This document shows positions 8,519-19,270 of a stretch of DNA of 64,000 nucleotides, in pieces. The translations under genes were made by a program, and so were the position numbers. Under the pieces are notes generated by a model. It saw nothing but the letters and a program-made list of their open reading frames with translations, was not told the DNA's origin and searched no databases. Source of the DNA: Bin80 sp965208025 (GTDB lineage: Bacteria; Bacteroidota; Rhodothermia; Rhodothermales; Bin80); the NCBI GenBank assembly GCA_965208025.1, contig OZ242302.1, forward strand, positions 1,736,001 through 1,800,000, read 5' to 3'. How positions within the stretch are numbered: position 1 is the stretch's first letter; each line of letters begins with the position of its first letter.

Positions 8519-11263
8519 ATGAGTCGCTCGGTTCTGTTCGTATTCTTTCTTCTTTTCTGTTGCACCGATGCTCATGCTCAGAAAAAGCCGCTGGATCATG
8601 ATGTATATGAAATTTGGAATCGGATCAAGGATCGGGGGATATCCAGAGATGGCCAGTGGAGTTTCTTTGAATTTGGTCCTGAAAAAGGGGATGGAACATT
8701 GACCATTCGCGGCCTAACTGGCAATGAATCCTATCAAATTCCAAGAGGGAAGGAAACTGCGTTTACGCAGAATTCTCAATATGCGATTTTCTTGATCTCT
8801 TCCTATGAAGATTCGCTCCGTGCAGCTCGTAAAGCAAATTTGGATGAAGATGAGTTGCCCAACGATTCGCTGGGCATTCAAGATCTGGACACTGGTATGA
8901 CTCAGTTGATCCCAAATGTTCATTCATTTAAGATTCCAGAAGAGTATACAAATGTCGTCGCATATCTATCCGACAAACCCGAAGCAGATTCTCTTGAAAA
9001 AGGACATACTCTCCATGTCCGTGATCTTGCATCGGGGGACGAGGCCAGTTTTACCCATGTTGAGGACTATGTGCTCTCGGCGAACGGGGTCCATCTGGTG
9101 TATACATTTGAGGGAACCGACTCGCTAGACACCGGGATCGTGCGGATAGATCTCCTCACAAACTCTGTGGATACACTTCTTTCAGGTGGTGGAGACTATG
9201 CGTCTCTCACGTTTGATGAACTTGGTGATCAACTGGCATTTCTGTCCAGCCGGGATGGCTATGAACTGGACCCCGCCGAGTATTCGCTTTATTACTGGCA
9301 GGCCGACATGGACACTGCCCTCATGGTGGTAAACTCTACGCACGATATGATTCCCGAGGGATGGTGGATCAGCCCCCATGCAGATCTCTCCTTTTCAGAG
9401 AATGGAACTCGTCTCTATTTTGGCACCGCACCAAGACCGTCAACTGAACCGGAGGATAATGACGATGAGGAGATGCCCATTCTGGATATATGGAACTGGA
9501 AAGATCCTCTGCTGCAGTCCATGCAACTGGTGAATGTGGAGCAGGAAAAGGAACGATCCTACCTTGCCATGCTTCATTTGGATACGCAGCAGGTTGTTCA
9601 GCTTGCAAACTTGGATATGCCAAATGTGACCGTCGGCTCTGAGGGGAATCTGGATCTGGCTCTTGGTTGGTCTAACCTACGCTATCAAAAGCAGATCAGT
9701 TGGGATTTTCCGCGCGCCTATGATGCTTATGTGGTCAATGTATTGGACGGTAGTCGGTCAATGGTTCTCGAGGGAGTTCGATCTCGTCCCTCCCTTTCCC
9801 CCGATGCCCGTTACATTACTTGGTGGGATCGGGACGAATCTAGTTGGATGTCTCTACCTACGAACGGAGGGGATCCAATCCATCTCACGGAGTCCGTAGA
9901 TTTTCCTGTACACAATGAAATTCACGATTGGCCTTATGCTCCCAATCCGTATGGCAGTGTGGGATGGAGTGAAGTGGATCAGGAGTTTCTGTTCTATGAC
10001 CGCTATGACATTTGGGCAGTCAACCCCCATGATGTCTCAACTCCTCGGAATATTACCAATGGACTTGGCCGTGAGCAAACCCTGCAGTTTCGTTATGTGG
10101 ATCTGGACCCAGAGGAGGATTATATCCCCGATAACCTCCTACTTTCTGCATTTAATTTGGATACCAAAGCCTCTGGATTCTATCATACAAAGGTGAATTC
10201 AAATCAAAACCCAGAGGAGTTAATCATGATGGGTAGGCGTTTTGGCGTCCCAATGAAAGCCGAGGATGCAGACCAATTATTCCTAACCCGCGAGAGTTTT
10301 ACAGAATTTGGCGATCTATGGACAAGCGATCTGGATCTGTCAGATATGAACCAAGTCAGCAACCTCAACCCTCAACAATCGGAGTATACTTGGGGGACCG
10401 CGGAACTGGTGCACTGGACGTCTCTGGATGGGATACCGATTACGGGAATGCTCTTTAAGCCTGAGGGGTTTGATCCCAACAGATCCTACCCAATGATGGT
10501 ATATTTCTATGAGAAGATGTCTGACGGTCTACACCAGTACAGAGCACCTACTACTGCACGTTCATCTATCAGTATCTCTTTCTATGTGAGTCGGGGCTAT
10601 GTTGTCTTCGTGCCAGATATTCCCTACAAAGTAGGCTACCCTGGAGAAAGTGCACTCAATGCAGTCGTGTCTGGTGTAACAATGGTCATTCAGCAGGGCT
10701 TTGTGGATGCAGATCGGATTGGTGTGCAGGGCCATAGTTGGGGAGGATATCAAATCGCCTACATGATCACGGAGACGGATCTGTTTGCCGCGGCGGAGGC
10801 AGGTGCTCCGGTTGTTAATATGACAAGTGCTTATGGGGGTATTCGCTGGACGAGTGGAATGAGTCGTATGTTCCAGTACGAGCGTACGCAAAGCCGAATT
10901 GGTGGCTCTCTCTGGGAAACCCCATTCAGGTATCTTGATAATTCGCCGTTATTTCAGGCGGACAAGATCAAAACTCCTGTTTTGATGCTCCACAACGATG
11001 AGGATGGTGCGGTACCGTGGTATCAGGGAATCGAATTTTTTGTAGCGCTTCGCCGCTTACAGAAGCCTGTCTGGATGCTCAACTATAATGGGGAGGGCCA
11101 TAGCCTTTCCAAGTACACCAATAAGAGAGATTTTGCCATTCGCATGCAGCAATTCTTTGACCATTACCTAATGGATGCACCAGCACCGTTATGGATGACC
11201 GAGGGAGTTCCAGCGATCAAGAAGGGAGAAACCTTGGGGTTGGAGATTTCCTCTGACCAGTAG
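8519..11263 (+). CDS. Secreted prolyl-oligopeptidase family (S9) serine peptidase
   Basis: A beta-propeller plus alpha/beta-hydrolase peptidase, expected in the periplasm or outside. I chose ATG at 8519 because it gives a clean signal peptide (SVLFVFFLLFCC, cleavage after AHA); the longer frame from 8393 overlaps pheA. Residues about 40-620 are irregular propeller blades. The hydrolase domain carries the nucleophile elbow GHSWGGYQ with Ser740. The Asp is in LHNDEDGAVPW and the His in GEGHSLS, a complete S9 triad in order. About 914 residues. It starts 43 bases after the pheA stop and is the last gene of the run. Confidence 0.88.
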   Translation: MSRSVLFVFFLLFCCTDAHAQKKPLDHDVYEIWNRIKDRGISRDGQWSFFEFGPEKGDGTLTIRGLTGNESYQIPRGKETAFTQNSQYAIFLISSYEDSLRAARKANLDEDELPNDSLGIQDLDTGMTQLIPNVHSFKIPEEYTNVVAYLSDKPEADSLEKGHTLHVRDLASGDEASFTHVEDYVLSANGVHLVYTFEGTDSLDTGIVRIDLLTNSVDTLLSGGGDYASLTFDELGDQLAFLSSRDGYELDPAEYSLYYWQADMDTALMVVNSTHDMIPEGWWISPHADLSFSENGTRLYFGTAPRPSTEPEDNDDEEMPILDIWNWKDPLLQSMQLVNVEQEKERSYLAMLHLDTQQVVQLANLDMPNVTVGSEGNLDLALGWSNLRYQKQISWDFPRAYDAYVVNVLDGSRSMVLEGVRSRPSLSPDARYITWWDRDESSWMSLPTNGGDPIHLTESVDFPVHNEIHDWPYAPNPYGSVGWSEVDQEFLFYDRYDIWAVNPHDVSTPRNITNGLGREQTLQFRYVDLDPEEDYIPDNLLLSAFNLDTKASGFYHTKVNSNQNPEELIMMGRRFGVPMKAEDADQLFLTRESFTEFGDLWTSDLDLSDMNQVSNLNPQQSEYTWGTAELVHWTSLDGIPITGMLFKPEGFDPNRSYPMMVYFYEKMSDGLHQYRAPTTARSSISISFYVSRGYVVFVPDIPYKVGYPGESALNAVVSGVTMVIQQGFVDADRIGVQGHSWGGYQIAYMITETDLFAAAEAGAPVVNMTSAYGGIRWTSGMSRMFQYERTQSRIGGSLWETPFRYLDNSPLFQADKIKTPVLMLHNDEDGAVPWYQGIEFFVALRRLQKPVWMLNYNGEGHSLSKYTNKRDFAIRMQQFFDHYLMDAPAPLWMTEGVPAIKKGETLGLEISSDQ

Positions 11264-11355
11264 TAGCATGGATCTCTATGACTTATGAGAGAGGAAACAG
11301 TCTGTGAGAATCCACTATGCTCATAAATATCGGGTAGTTAGGCATCCAGGGACAA

Positions 11356-11539
11356 TCATTTGTACTGATTATAGCCGAGCCCCCGCACATGGGGTTCTTT
11401 GTGAAGTAATTGGCGAAGATGTGTGAGTAACTCTTTGTCCCATCCCATAGCGTCCGCTACAGCATTATCCCACAACTGACGAACCTTGCACTCACCATCT
11501 CTGTAAGATGGAACGGTCATGTTTCTAGTTGCTTCATAG
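11356..11539 (-). pseudogene. C-terminal tail of the disrupted restriction-modification enzyme
   Basis: This is the last piece of the large minus-strand R-M gene whose other parts lie at 16180-19231 and 22125-26394. Translation gives EATRNMTVPSYRDG, then VRQLWDNAVADAMGW and HKEPHVRGLGYNQYK before TGA. It resembles the C-terminal helical end of N6-adenine methyltransferase/specificity regions. IS2 (11540-16179) separates it from the rest. The 4-base ATAG at 11536-11539 is repeated at 16180-16183. Deleting IS2 with one ATAG joins ...GTLLSCY directly to EATRN in frame. The apparent ATG further upstream lies within the IS and is not a real start. Confidence 0.8.
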
Positions 11540-11562
11540 CCCAAGTTCGCCATTTTCTCGTT

Positions 11563-13746
11563 GACTGAAGTTACCCCTTTTTTTTCGCATTTGAGCGCAT
11601 CATTTTTCATTTTTTGGACTTATTGAAGGCAGTATTTCTCCCTCACAGACGTGATATTGAGGGCGACTTCCTGATTTATCCCTTCACACTCCCGGGCTTC
11701 AGTTTGATCCCCGCCAATTCAAAGGCCCGTTTCTGTATTGCGTTCACATCTGCAACGTAGGTCGCCACGGGTGCCTTATCGGCAACAATCTTGAGCTTAC
11801 CCTTAATTCGACTGAGTCCACGGAGTTCGTTCAATAGACTCTCAAAGCTCATGGCCTGTTCTCCATTCTGATTCCGCTTGGACTGCGCCTTCTTGTTCGC
11901 CTGTTCCGAACGTTTCACGGGCTCAACTATGCTACTTCGTTGGGCCGCTCTCCCCTCTGGATCATCCTCCCGAAACAGGATTGGGGCCAAGACCTTGCGC
12001 AGGTGATACTCCACATAGTAGGACAGCATACACAAAAACACATGACATGTTACCCGATCTTTCGTCCGGTGATGAATCGGTCGGACCTTCAACGAAACTT
12101 GTTTGAAGGAGCGGAACGCTTGCTCCACCATAGATAAACGCTTGTAGTCCGAGACCACTTCCTCCTCGGTCGGCTTCTCTTTCAGACTCGTCCGAATCGC
12201 ATACACGCCATCCAAGCGCTCTGCATTCTGAATCGCCTCCTGATCTCGGGCATACTGGAAGTGTCCTGCTTTGACCTCAATCGTGAAAAACGCTCCCGTC
12301 TTCTGCCTCTCGAACACCTTGCCTACCCGTATCCCAATCTCGGACTCTCGCGTGAGCGGGTTCCCTTTCCGTTGGGTTGCCTTGATGATCTTCTCCAACC
12401 CTTCTTCTGTCTTGACCAGACGCTCCTCTCGCCGGATCTGCTTCTTGTCTTTCTGGATCGGATTTTTGCATAGAATCAGACGATCCTTGGGGTAGTGCTC
12501 GGACTCGATCTGCATGATATTTTGCTGATCAAATAAACTCATCTCCGTCTCCTTAGCTGCTTCCACCACCTTGCGGAGACTATCCTTGCGCATGGCGGTA
12601 ATCCAGTCCAGACCTGCGGGGAGAAGCTCTTCCCGAATCCCCTTTTGCGTCAATACCCCGCGATCTCCCACCAGAACCACATGATCAAGTCCAAAGGTGT
12701 CCCGGAGCTTGGTGACCTGGGCAGCAAGCGTCTTTGAATCCGACGTATTCCCTTTGAATACATCCACTGCCACGGGACAACCCTCTGGATCCGTCAAGAG
12801 ACCAATTACAATCTGCTTCTTTCCGCGCTTCTTGTCCCGGCTGTATCCAAACTCCGCCAATTCGTTCTTCTTCCCTTCTACATAACTGCTGGTTAGATCA
12901 TAGAGGACCATGGATCCTTCCCGGAGATGTTTCTTAGCCAACCGACATTCAATGGCAGTCTTCTGCTTGCTCAACCAGTCCATGGCCTCATACAGATCAT
13001 CGGCATCCACTCGTTTGAGAGCCAGGTCTTCGTTGAGGGTGGAGGAGGCTGAGTTCACATCCAGCAAGGTACTGGTTGCCAGCTTACTGACGGGGTTCAG
13101 AACGCGGGAGGTAATCATGCCGAGAACGAGTCGACGGTGGCGGGAATTCTTTGCGTGAAGCAAGGCGGGGACGCTCAGCTTTCGGACCATGCCCAAAACT
13201 AGCGCGACATGACCGTGGGCTTTAGATTCCAGTCGTTCAAAGAGGTCATGGATGGACTTGAAGACGCTGGCGCCGCGGAGGAGTTCACGGATCTGCAAGA
13301 TGAGGATCATGGGTAGATGATTGATATTGAGAATGGTGAATTTGACGGATTTGCCGTCAATCCATCGGGACTCTCGAATGAGCCAGGTGGGTTTAGAATT
13401 TCGGTTCGGAATGCGGTCGACATACATGGGTAGGAAATAGATAATTATAATGGATATTAGAACAAAGAAAATATACAAAAATATCTGATAATAAACAAGA
13501 TAAAAGGAAAACAATTTGAGAAACGTGAAAGAAAAACGAAATAATTACATGGGCAGGATGGTTTGAGTAAAAATTCGGCGAATTTCAGCGAAAAAGTGAC
13601 GATTCGGAGGAGTTCAGCAGATAAATAAGAGAAATTTGGCGAAATTGGTTCAAATTGAGCTCCTGAACCCGAAGCAATGCTGCCCGTAGAGGCAAATTCT
13701 TGGTGAAGTACGACTCAATCTTGAAAAATAGGGGGTAACTTCAGTC
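11563..13746 (-). mobile_element. IS1: IS1634-like element nested in IS2
   Basis: Inverted repeats GACTGAAGTTACCCC at 11563-11577 and its complement at 13732-13746 bound a 2184-base element holding one transposase gene (11676-13427, minus). The outside bases read ...CTCGTT on the left and GTTGAG... on the right, so at most a 3-base GTT duplication is visible. It lies just inside the left terminus of IS2 and therefore arrived after IS2. Confidence 0.82.
11676..13427 (-). CDS. Transposase of IS1 (IS1634 family, DDE type)
   Basis: Cuts and joins the ends of IS1. I chose ATG at 13427 (MYVDRIPNRNSKP) because IS1634-type transposases begin this way; the 29 residues upstream in the open frame are AT-rich and hydrophobic and look non-coding. 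Visible DDE-domain stretches are VLYDLTSSYVEG (first Asp), LVGDRGVLT (second Asp), and near the C-terminus RLSMVEQAFRSFKQ with the catalytic Glu, then VRPIHHRTKDRVTCHVFLCML. About 583 residues with no internal stop, so it may be functional. Confidence 0.88.
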   Translation of the reverse strand: MYVDRIPNRNSKPTWLIRESRWIDGKSVKFTILNINHLPMILILQIRELLRGASVFKSIHDLFERLESKAHGHVALVLGMVRKLSVPALLHAKNSRHRRLVLGMITSRVLNPVSKLATSTLLDVNSASSTLNEDLALKRVDADDLYEAMDWLSKQKTAIECRLAKKHLREGSMVLYDLTSSYVEGKKNELAEFGYSRDKKRGKKQIVIGLLTDPEGCPVAVDVFKGNTSDSKTLAAQVTKLRDTFGLDHVVLVGDRGVLTQKGIREELLPAGLDWITAMRKDSLRKVVEAAKETEMSLFDQQNIMQIESEHYPKDRLILCKNPIQKDKKQIRREERLVKTEEGLEKIIKATQRKGNPLTRESEIGIRVGKVFERQKTGAFFTIEVKAGHFQYARDQEAIQNAERLDGVYAIRTSLKEKPTEEEVVSDYKRLSMVEQAFRSFKQVSLKVRPIHHRTKDRVTCHVFLCMLSYYVEYHLRKVLAPILFREDDPEGRAAQRSSIVEPVKRSEQANKKAQSKRNQNGEQAMSFESLLNELRGLSRIKGKLKIVADKAPVATYVADVNAIQKRAFELAGIKLKPGSVKG

Positions 13747-13953
13747 GTTGAGCCTCTGAATTTCATTCCAATATTTCGGTCATTCTGACCGATTTTTGCC
13801 CCAAAACCGTGCATTTGCCCCCGATTTCTCACCGTTTCACGGCCATTCTGTCTGATTGATTCCCCAAAACCCGTCCTGGTGTTGTTTTGGTGTTTTCTGG
13901 CCCCCCCAGCCCATCCGCGTTCCAACTCCTGTCCACTTCTTTCTCCCTTTTTT

Positions 13954-15921
13954 ATGTTTATACGTACACGGCCCTATACCCTCAAAAATGGCGAAAAACG
14001 ACAGGGCTTTGGCCTCGTTGAATCCCGATCGGTTGACGGTGTCACCAAACACATTTCCCTCCTCAATCTCGGACAAGACTTTGCCATTCCCGAAGACCAG
14101 TGGGCGCACCTCACCGAAGAAGTAGAAACCCGACTGAAAGGACAGAAACCGCTCCCCTTCTACGAAGACGATGAAGCATATCAGGCGGCGGTGGACGACA
14201 TCGTCCAACGATTGCTGGACAAGGGCTATGACATTCATAAACGTCCCAATCAAAAGCACTTCATCCTTCCAGAGAAAACCACACATCCTGATTCTCGTAC
14301 CTTTGCGGGAGAGCGCTTGGCGTTGGAGGCGTTGCAACAACTTGGGTTTCCTGATCTGTTAGCCACGCTTGGCTTCTCGGTCAAACATACGAAGCTCGCC
14401 TGTGCGCTGGTGGTTGGACGTATGCTCCATCCCGCGAGTGAGCGAGCCACCCATGAATGGATGCTGAACCGGTCTACGATTCTGGAACTGCTCGACGTTG
14501 ATCCGCCGAGCTTGAACACGCTCTACCGAGTCACGGACGGAGTACAAGACCAACAGCAGCAGATCATGGACGGGCTCTATGGGAACACGCAGGAACTGTT
14601 GGACTTTGGCGAAACGATCGTGTTTTATGATCTGACCAACACGTTCTATCATGGGAAAGAAAAAGGCGAACTCCTCCGTCGGGGACGGAGTAAGGACCGG
14701 CGGAATGATTGTCCACTGGTCACGCTGGCGTTGGTCTTGGATGCGTCCGGATTCCCGCGTAGTGTGCAACTCTTATCGGGACATATTAGCGAACCAAGTA
14801 CGATGCAACGTGCAATTGAGGATCTGGGTGGAGCGAAGCCCACGATCATCATGGATGCGGGGATTGCCACAAAAAAGAACTTGGCCTACCTGCAATCGCA
14901 GGGACTGAACTGGATCACGGTAGAGCGTACAAAGGCGCCTCCGCTTCCAGAGAAGGATCCTGATGCAGCGTTTACGAGTGAATCGGGAAGTAACATCAGG
15001 GTATGGAAGCTTCCCGTAGAGGACGCGGAGAACGAAGAGGAGAAAGAAGAGGTTCTGGAAGAGGATGGATCCCCGGAGGCGGAAGCGGATCAAGAAGTTT
15101 TGGAAGAGAAGGACGATTCAGACGAGGAAACGTTCTCGGAGGACGGAACGCCCGAAGAGGCATGGAATGAAGTCTGCATCTATGTCCACAGTTGCGATCG
15201 TCAAGTGATAGAGGATCAGATATTGGAAACAAAGTCGAAAAAGTTTTTGGAGGAGATCGCCTATCTCCATGAAGGGCTCTCAATTCCGAGGAGGATGAAG
15301 AATCATGATCAGTTGCTGGTTCGGATTGGTCGGAAGAAGGAAGCGTACAAGCAAGTCTCCCACCTATATGATATTCAGGTCACGAAGAAGGACGGGACCA
15401 AGAATGCCGAGTCCATTATTGTAACGCGGCTTCCAGCGCATGAGGATCGGGTCTCCTCCAGTGGAGGCTACGTCCTGCGAACCAGCCTCGAGGATCGGGA
15501 TCTTGAAACGATCGTACGAACGTATTGGCGATTGACCGAGATTGAGGCGACCTTCCGAATGATGAAATCGGATCTTGGACTTCGTCCGATCTATCATAGC
15601 AAAGACGAGCGGATTGAGGGGCATTTATTCATTACCGTGCTGGCGTACCATCTGGCGCATTTTGTCCGCACCAAATGTAAGGCGGAGGGCATTCATTCAA
15701 GTTGGGCAACAATGCGAACGGAACTCAACCGGGTCCACCGGATTACGACCCGGATGGTCAAGACCAAGACCAGATATCTGATTACGAAGATAGATCAGGA
15801 TCTATCTCCGTTCTTAGAGCGGTTATTCAAGATTCTGGGACTCCGGTACAATCCCAATGAAACGCGTGTGGTGGAAGAGCATGTAGAGGAAGACGAACCG
15901 ACCAAGCCGCCGGATCCCTAA
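13954..15921 (+). CDS. Transposase of IS2 (IS1634-like, DDE type)
   Basis: Start set at ATG 13954 (MFIRTRPYTLKNGEKR), the usual beginning in this group; the preceding 25 codons from a GTG are proline-rich and probably untranslated. DDE core: IVFYDLTNTFYHG, then IIMDAGIATKKN, and later YWRLTEIEATFRMMKSDLGLRPIYH, with the Glu in an IEATF setting. An unusually acidic stretch of about 60 residues (EEEKEEVLEEDGSPEAEADQ and onward) interrupts the middle of the domain. Intact, about 655 residues. Confidence 0.87.
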   Translation: MFIRTRPYTLKNGEKRQGFGLVESRSVDGVTKHISLLNLGQDFAIPEDQWAHLTEEVETRLKGQKPLPFYEDDEAYQAAVDDIVQRLLDKGYDIHKRPNQKHFILPEKTTHPDSRTFAGERLALEALQQLGFPDLLATLGFSVKHTKLACALVVGRMLHPASERATHEWMLNRSTILELLDVDPPSLNTLYRVTDGVQDQQQQIMDGLYGNTQELLDFGETIVFYDLTNTFYHGKEKGELLRRGRSKDRRNDCPLVTLALVLDASGFPRSVQLLSGHISEPSTMQRAIEDLGGAKPTIIMDAGIATKKNLAYLQSQGLNWITVERTKAPPLPEKDPDAAFTSESGSNIRVWKLPVEDAENEEEKEEVLEEDGSPEAEADQEVLEEKDDSDEETFSEDGTPEEAWNEVCIYVHSCDRQVIEDQILETKSKKFLEEIAYLHEGLSIPRRMKNHDQLLVRIGRKKEAYKQVSHLYDIQVTKKDGTKNAESIIVTRLPAHEDRVSSSGGYVLRTSLEDRDLETIVRTYWRLTEIEATFRMMKSDLGLRPIYHSKDERIEGHLFITVLAYHLAHFVRTKCKAEGIHSSWATMRTELNRVHRITTRMVKTKTRYLITKIDQDLSPFLERLFKILGLRYNPNETRVVEEHVEEDEPTKPPDP

Positions 15922-16158
15922 CCAGTCCGCACGCACCGAAAAGATTGATCACTTGAACTCCAGACGGAGCAGCCCGAGGTGTGTCCAAAGGAAAAAATGG
16001 AGGCCGAATTTGACGAAATCTACTCCAAAAGTGATAGAAAAGCGCCGTGGAATCGCACCAAATGAAGCGGAGATGATTCAGAGAATCTTTGTGCTCATGG
16101 ACGAGAATGAAACCAATCCCAAACATGGGATTGAATAGAAATTCGTAACTTTATGGCA

Positions 16159-16986
16159 CTAAAAAATGGCGAACTTGGGATAGCAACTGAGAAGTGTTCC
16201 GAGTACACTCTCTTTCTTGATGTTAGGAATTTTTAGTTTCTGTATCATCTCCACGCTGTAAGTAGGATAAGTGAGGCTATCCCCAAGGACTCTCATGATT
16301 TGCAGACGCCCTGACGTTGAATTTAGAAAGATAGACAGAGCCCATGCTTCCTCCCGTTCGCATCCCGTCACGGGGAACCAATAATTCCCGACACACCTCT
16401 GGCTCGTGGTGACTGAAGTCATACGGGCACTGTTGTTGTTCTGGGATGCCGTAATGAACAAGTGTCCCGACTTTCGCAGAAAAGCATTTTTAGCATCTAC
16501 GGAGATATTAGAATTATAGAATGCATCCGGCTGACTATTGATTTGAATGTGCTTTTCCATGCCTGCTCCCTTCATGACAGCGAAGCTTCCAATTTCTTCT
16601 GCACTACTGATTTTGTAATTGGAGCCTCTGAGAATCTGGCCTGTCGCATGTGCAGTTAGCCCCAAAACTTCAAACGGAACGAGGATTTGGCTTTCCGCAA
16701 GTTCTGCTGCCGCCAATGCTAATTCACCCGCACGCCATACAGCTTGGGTCCAATCTCCAGACCTTATTCGATCTGGCGACCACTCTATTACTTCACCCCA
16801 GCCACCTGAAATAAAGTTGCTTCTACGTTCAATAAAACATTGGTGTAAATCAGATGCCTGCTGCTCGTCAGAAGGCATCCGGTCTAACTGAACAAACAAT
16901 GTCGTGAATCGGCTTTCTACGCTTACAAACGACGAGGCTATGATTTGCATTAATCTCTCCAGCCATGTTTCTGTCATTGTGTACAT
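16159..16986 (-). pseudogene. Target-recognition half of the disrupted R-M methyltransferase
   Basis: This open frame continues the methyltransferase of 16868-19231 in another phase. FTTLFVQLDRMPSDEQQ begins the genuine sequence near 16915; the apparent N-terminus MYTMTETW is out-of-phase read of the upstream gene. It has features of the specificity region that follows an N6-adenine methylase (long mixed alpha/beta, ERRSNFISGGWGEVIEW, AVWRAGELALAAAELAE). The frame ends ...KKESVLGTLLSCY and then runs a few codons into IS2. One extra base near 16913 explains the shift from KRRKP to FTTLF. Only the part above 16179 belongs to the gene. Confidence 0.75.
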
Positions 16987-19231
16987 GACTAGTCATTATC
17001 AAATGGATATGATAACGTTCTGCGAGGAACTTTCTTTCTGTTTCTCCTGAGGGTGCTGTAAGTGCTATGGTCGGAACGATCATGGACAGAACTCCCTCAT
17101 CACGAGGGATACACAGATCTGCAAGGGCGGTAAACATCGGTTGAACCGAATTCTTGTCCAAACTATCAGTAGTTAGAGCTGGATCATGCCCTATTAGCTT
17201 CTCCCTTGCAATGTCAACAGCTGCTCGGAGCTTAACCTGAACTTCTTTTGGAAATTTTCCCCCCATCCTATTCCTATTGGTGAAAGGCGGATTCATGATC
17301 ACAATTCGCGATCCTTTCACATCATCAATTACATCAACCACCTCATCATTATCAGTATCTCCCCATACTACTTCGGAGTGATTTGTGTCATCGGGATACA
17401 ACATGGAAGGATCAGGCAACATTCGTGACTGTCTGAGCATTTCCAAGGAACCGATGGAAACGTTGCCCTCAATAGGACCATAGGGCATCAAATGTAAACC
17501 CATACGCCTATAGCTTACTCCTTTACTTCCCGTGGTCAATTGTGATGATGCGAACTGGAGGGAGACTTCATTAATATCCAAACCTTTGATCGTCTTCTCG
17601 ACTCCGATCTTTTGCAATCTGGCTAAGCCTGTGCTGTTCATACCATTTTCGCGAGCACGCCGTAGCATATCCGTGAGCATAGCTCTCAACAATGTTCCGG
17701 TACCACCGGCTAGATCTACTACCTTATTTTCATGCCATGCCTCTTCGTCTGACCAATTTACGCCTTCACCAATTGCATCAAGGGTTAGCCGCGCAGCAAG
17801 AACTGCAATGGGTGCGCGCGTAAAGAAAGCCCCATCACTAACTTGATTACCCATTACACGGTTGAATAAGGCTCCTGCATGGTCGGAAACAATGTCATCG
17901 TATAAGTCTGAGACTCGCTCTACCTCTTCACAAATATGGTGGAGTGCCCTTTCTAATCCTGCATGCTTTTTCGTATTACGGATTGCTCCAAAACATCTGA
18001 GAGAAGGCGTAATGATAGGTTGAAAATCATGCGAGCGTATTGTCTTCCATGCAATCTCAATTTGATTGATCACATCAGGAGCGGATTTCAGATCTGAAAG
18101 ATTGATAATTCCCTGTAAATCTCTGATTGATTGATCGTTATATATTCTCTGGTGCAACATGGCGGCATTCATCATCAAGAGTGCCGCGATTACACATCCA
18201 TCCCCCTGTTTTGCCAGATTCTCATCCTTGAGATGGTCTAGATAGAAGTGTTTATTTAGCACAGATGTTAATCCATCTCTTCTTAAATGCCAACTGGCTT
18301 CCATGACCGTCGCTTCAAGTAAGTTGGTGTCCCGTTCAACTCTGGATCGGGCAATACCAGACTTGGATAGAAGATTCACCCTAATTGCGTCCCCATATTC
18401 ATCTCTCACTTTCTCAAGTAATGTGAGTTGCCTTGCCTTAGTGGGGTCGGCTTTAATTCCACCTCTTCCAGTTCGCGTGACCAGATTACCTTCCCTATTG
18501 TTGATCATTCGGGAGGCACGCTTCTTACTCTTTGTAATATTGAGTATGGTCGTCCCGTTCTTCAGCTTATCCGTCACAGTAGATTTTTTTCTCAAGTCAA
18601 GATCGCCTCCGACATTCTTCTTCCCTGTGTAGATCATTACAGGTTCTGCATCTCGTATCTGGGATTCTGTTGGATCTGGGGTGACCCCCAAACTCTTCAT
18701 TGATGTGCCTTCAAGACAATTTTCTACCACCTCTACCACCTTTGTCTTGCTGGCTGTGATTAGTCCATACTTTATTGTGTGGCGTTCGCTGTCGGCAATA
18801 GCAATTAGCGATGATATCACATCTTTCTTGTCAGGCAAGTAGAACCCTAATAAACGAGGTAATTCATCTTCTATTCGGGTTCCATCATGAGCACATAATG
18901 CTTGTAGAACCTGCCCAAGTACTTCCCATCCCTCGTCTGGATCTCGTTGGCTCAGAAACTCTTCGGGATCTTCGTCTGGGGGAATTTCAATGGGACAAAT
19001 GATATAGCCCAAGTCCTTTTCCCCGGTCTTTCTCATGGCCCTGCCAACCGCTTGAACTACATCAATGGCACTCTTTCTGGGCTCCAAAAATGCGACTGCA
19101 CTGAGACTGGGAGAGTCCGTACCTTCCCCAAATATACCCACATTGACTACTCCGTAGGGATCCGTTTTAGTAGCCTCCGCCAGTTTTCGTTTCTCTTCCT
19201 CTTCAGTAATCACTTCTACACTGTACTCCAT
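16868..19231 (-). pseudogene. Helicase C-terminal motifs and N6-adenine methyltransferase domain of the disrupted R-M enzyme
   Basis: Middle part of a single-polypeptide R-M enzyme. It opens within the second RecA-like helicase domain: VGIFGEGTDSPSLSAVAFLEPRKS, and QAVGRAMRKTGEKDLGYI (motif VI). A spacer of about 370 residues leads to the methyltransferase: VVDLAGGTGTLLRAMLTD (SAM-binding motif I) and IVIMNPPFTNRNRMGG (catalytic NPPF). The frame breaks near 16913, continuing in the next frame (16159-16986). The ATG at 19231 is not a true start. The sequence upstream is interrupted by the ATPase element, and joining across it gives ...AEENSM-EYSVEV... in frame. Order and content match type ISP enzymes such as LlaGI. 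Confidence 0.82.
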
Positions 19232-19270
19232 TAAGCTTCCTTAAAAGATACAGGGGGACGTAAAGGGGAT

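Larger units (their letters stand above)
11540..16179 (+). mobile_element. IS2: IS1634-like element, itself interrupted by IS1
   Basis: The ends are perfect 17-base inverted repeats: CCCAAGTTCGCCATTTT at 11540-11556 and its complement at 16163-16179. They are flanked by a 4-base direct duplication ATAG (11536-11539 and 16180-16183). The transposase is at 13954-15921. A second element, IS1 (11563-13746), sits 6 bases inside the left repeat, so IS2 without it is about 2.46 kb. A compact hairpin TCGGTCATTCTGACCGA lies upstream of the transposase. IS2 is inserted in the methyltransferase half of the large R-M gene. Confidence 0.85.

Noticed and set aside
11540..11610. N-terminal part of an 84-residue ORF (MKNDALKCEKKG...)
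   Set aside because: It lies in the ends of IS1 and IS2; only the part below 11540 belongs to the R-M gene.
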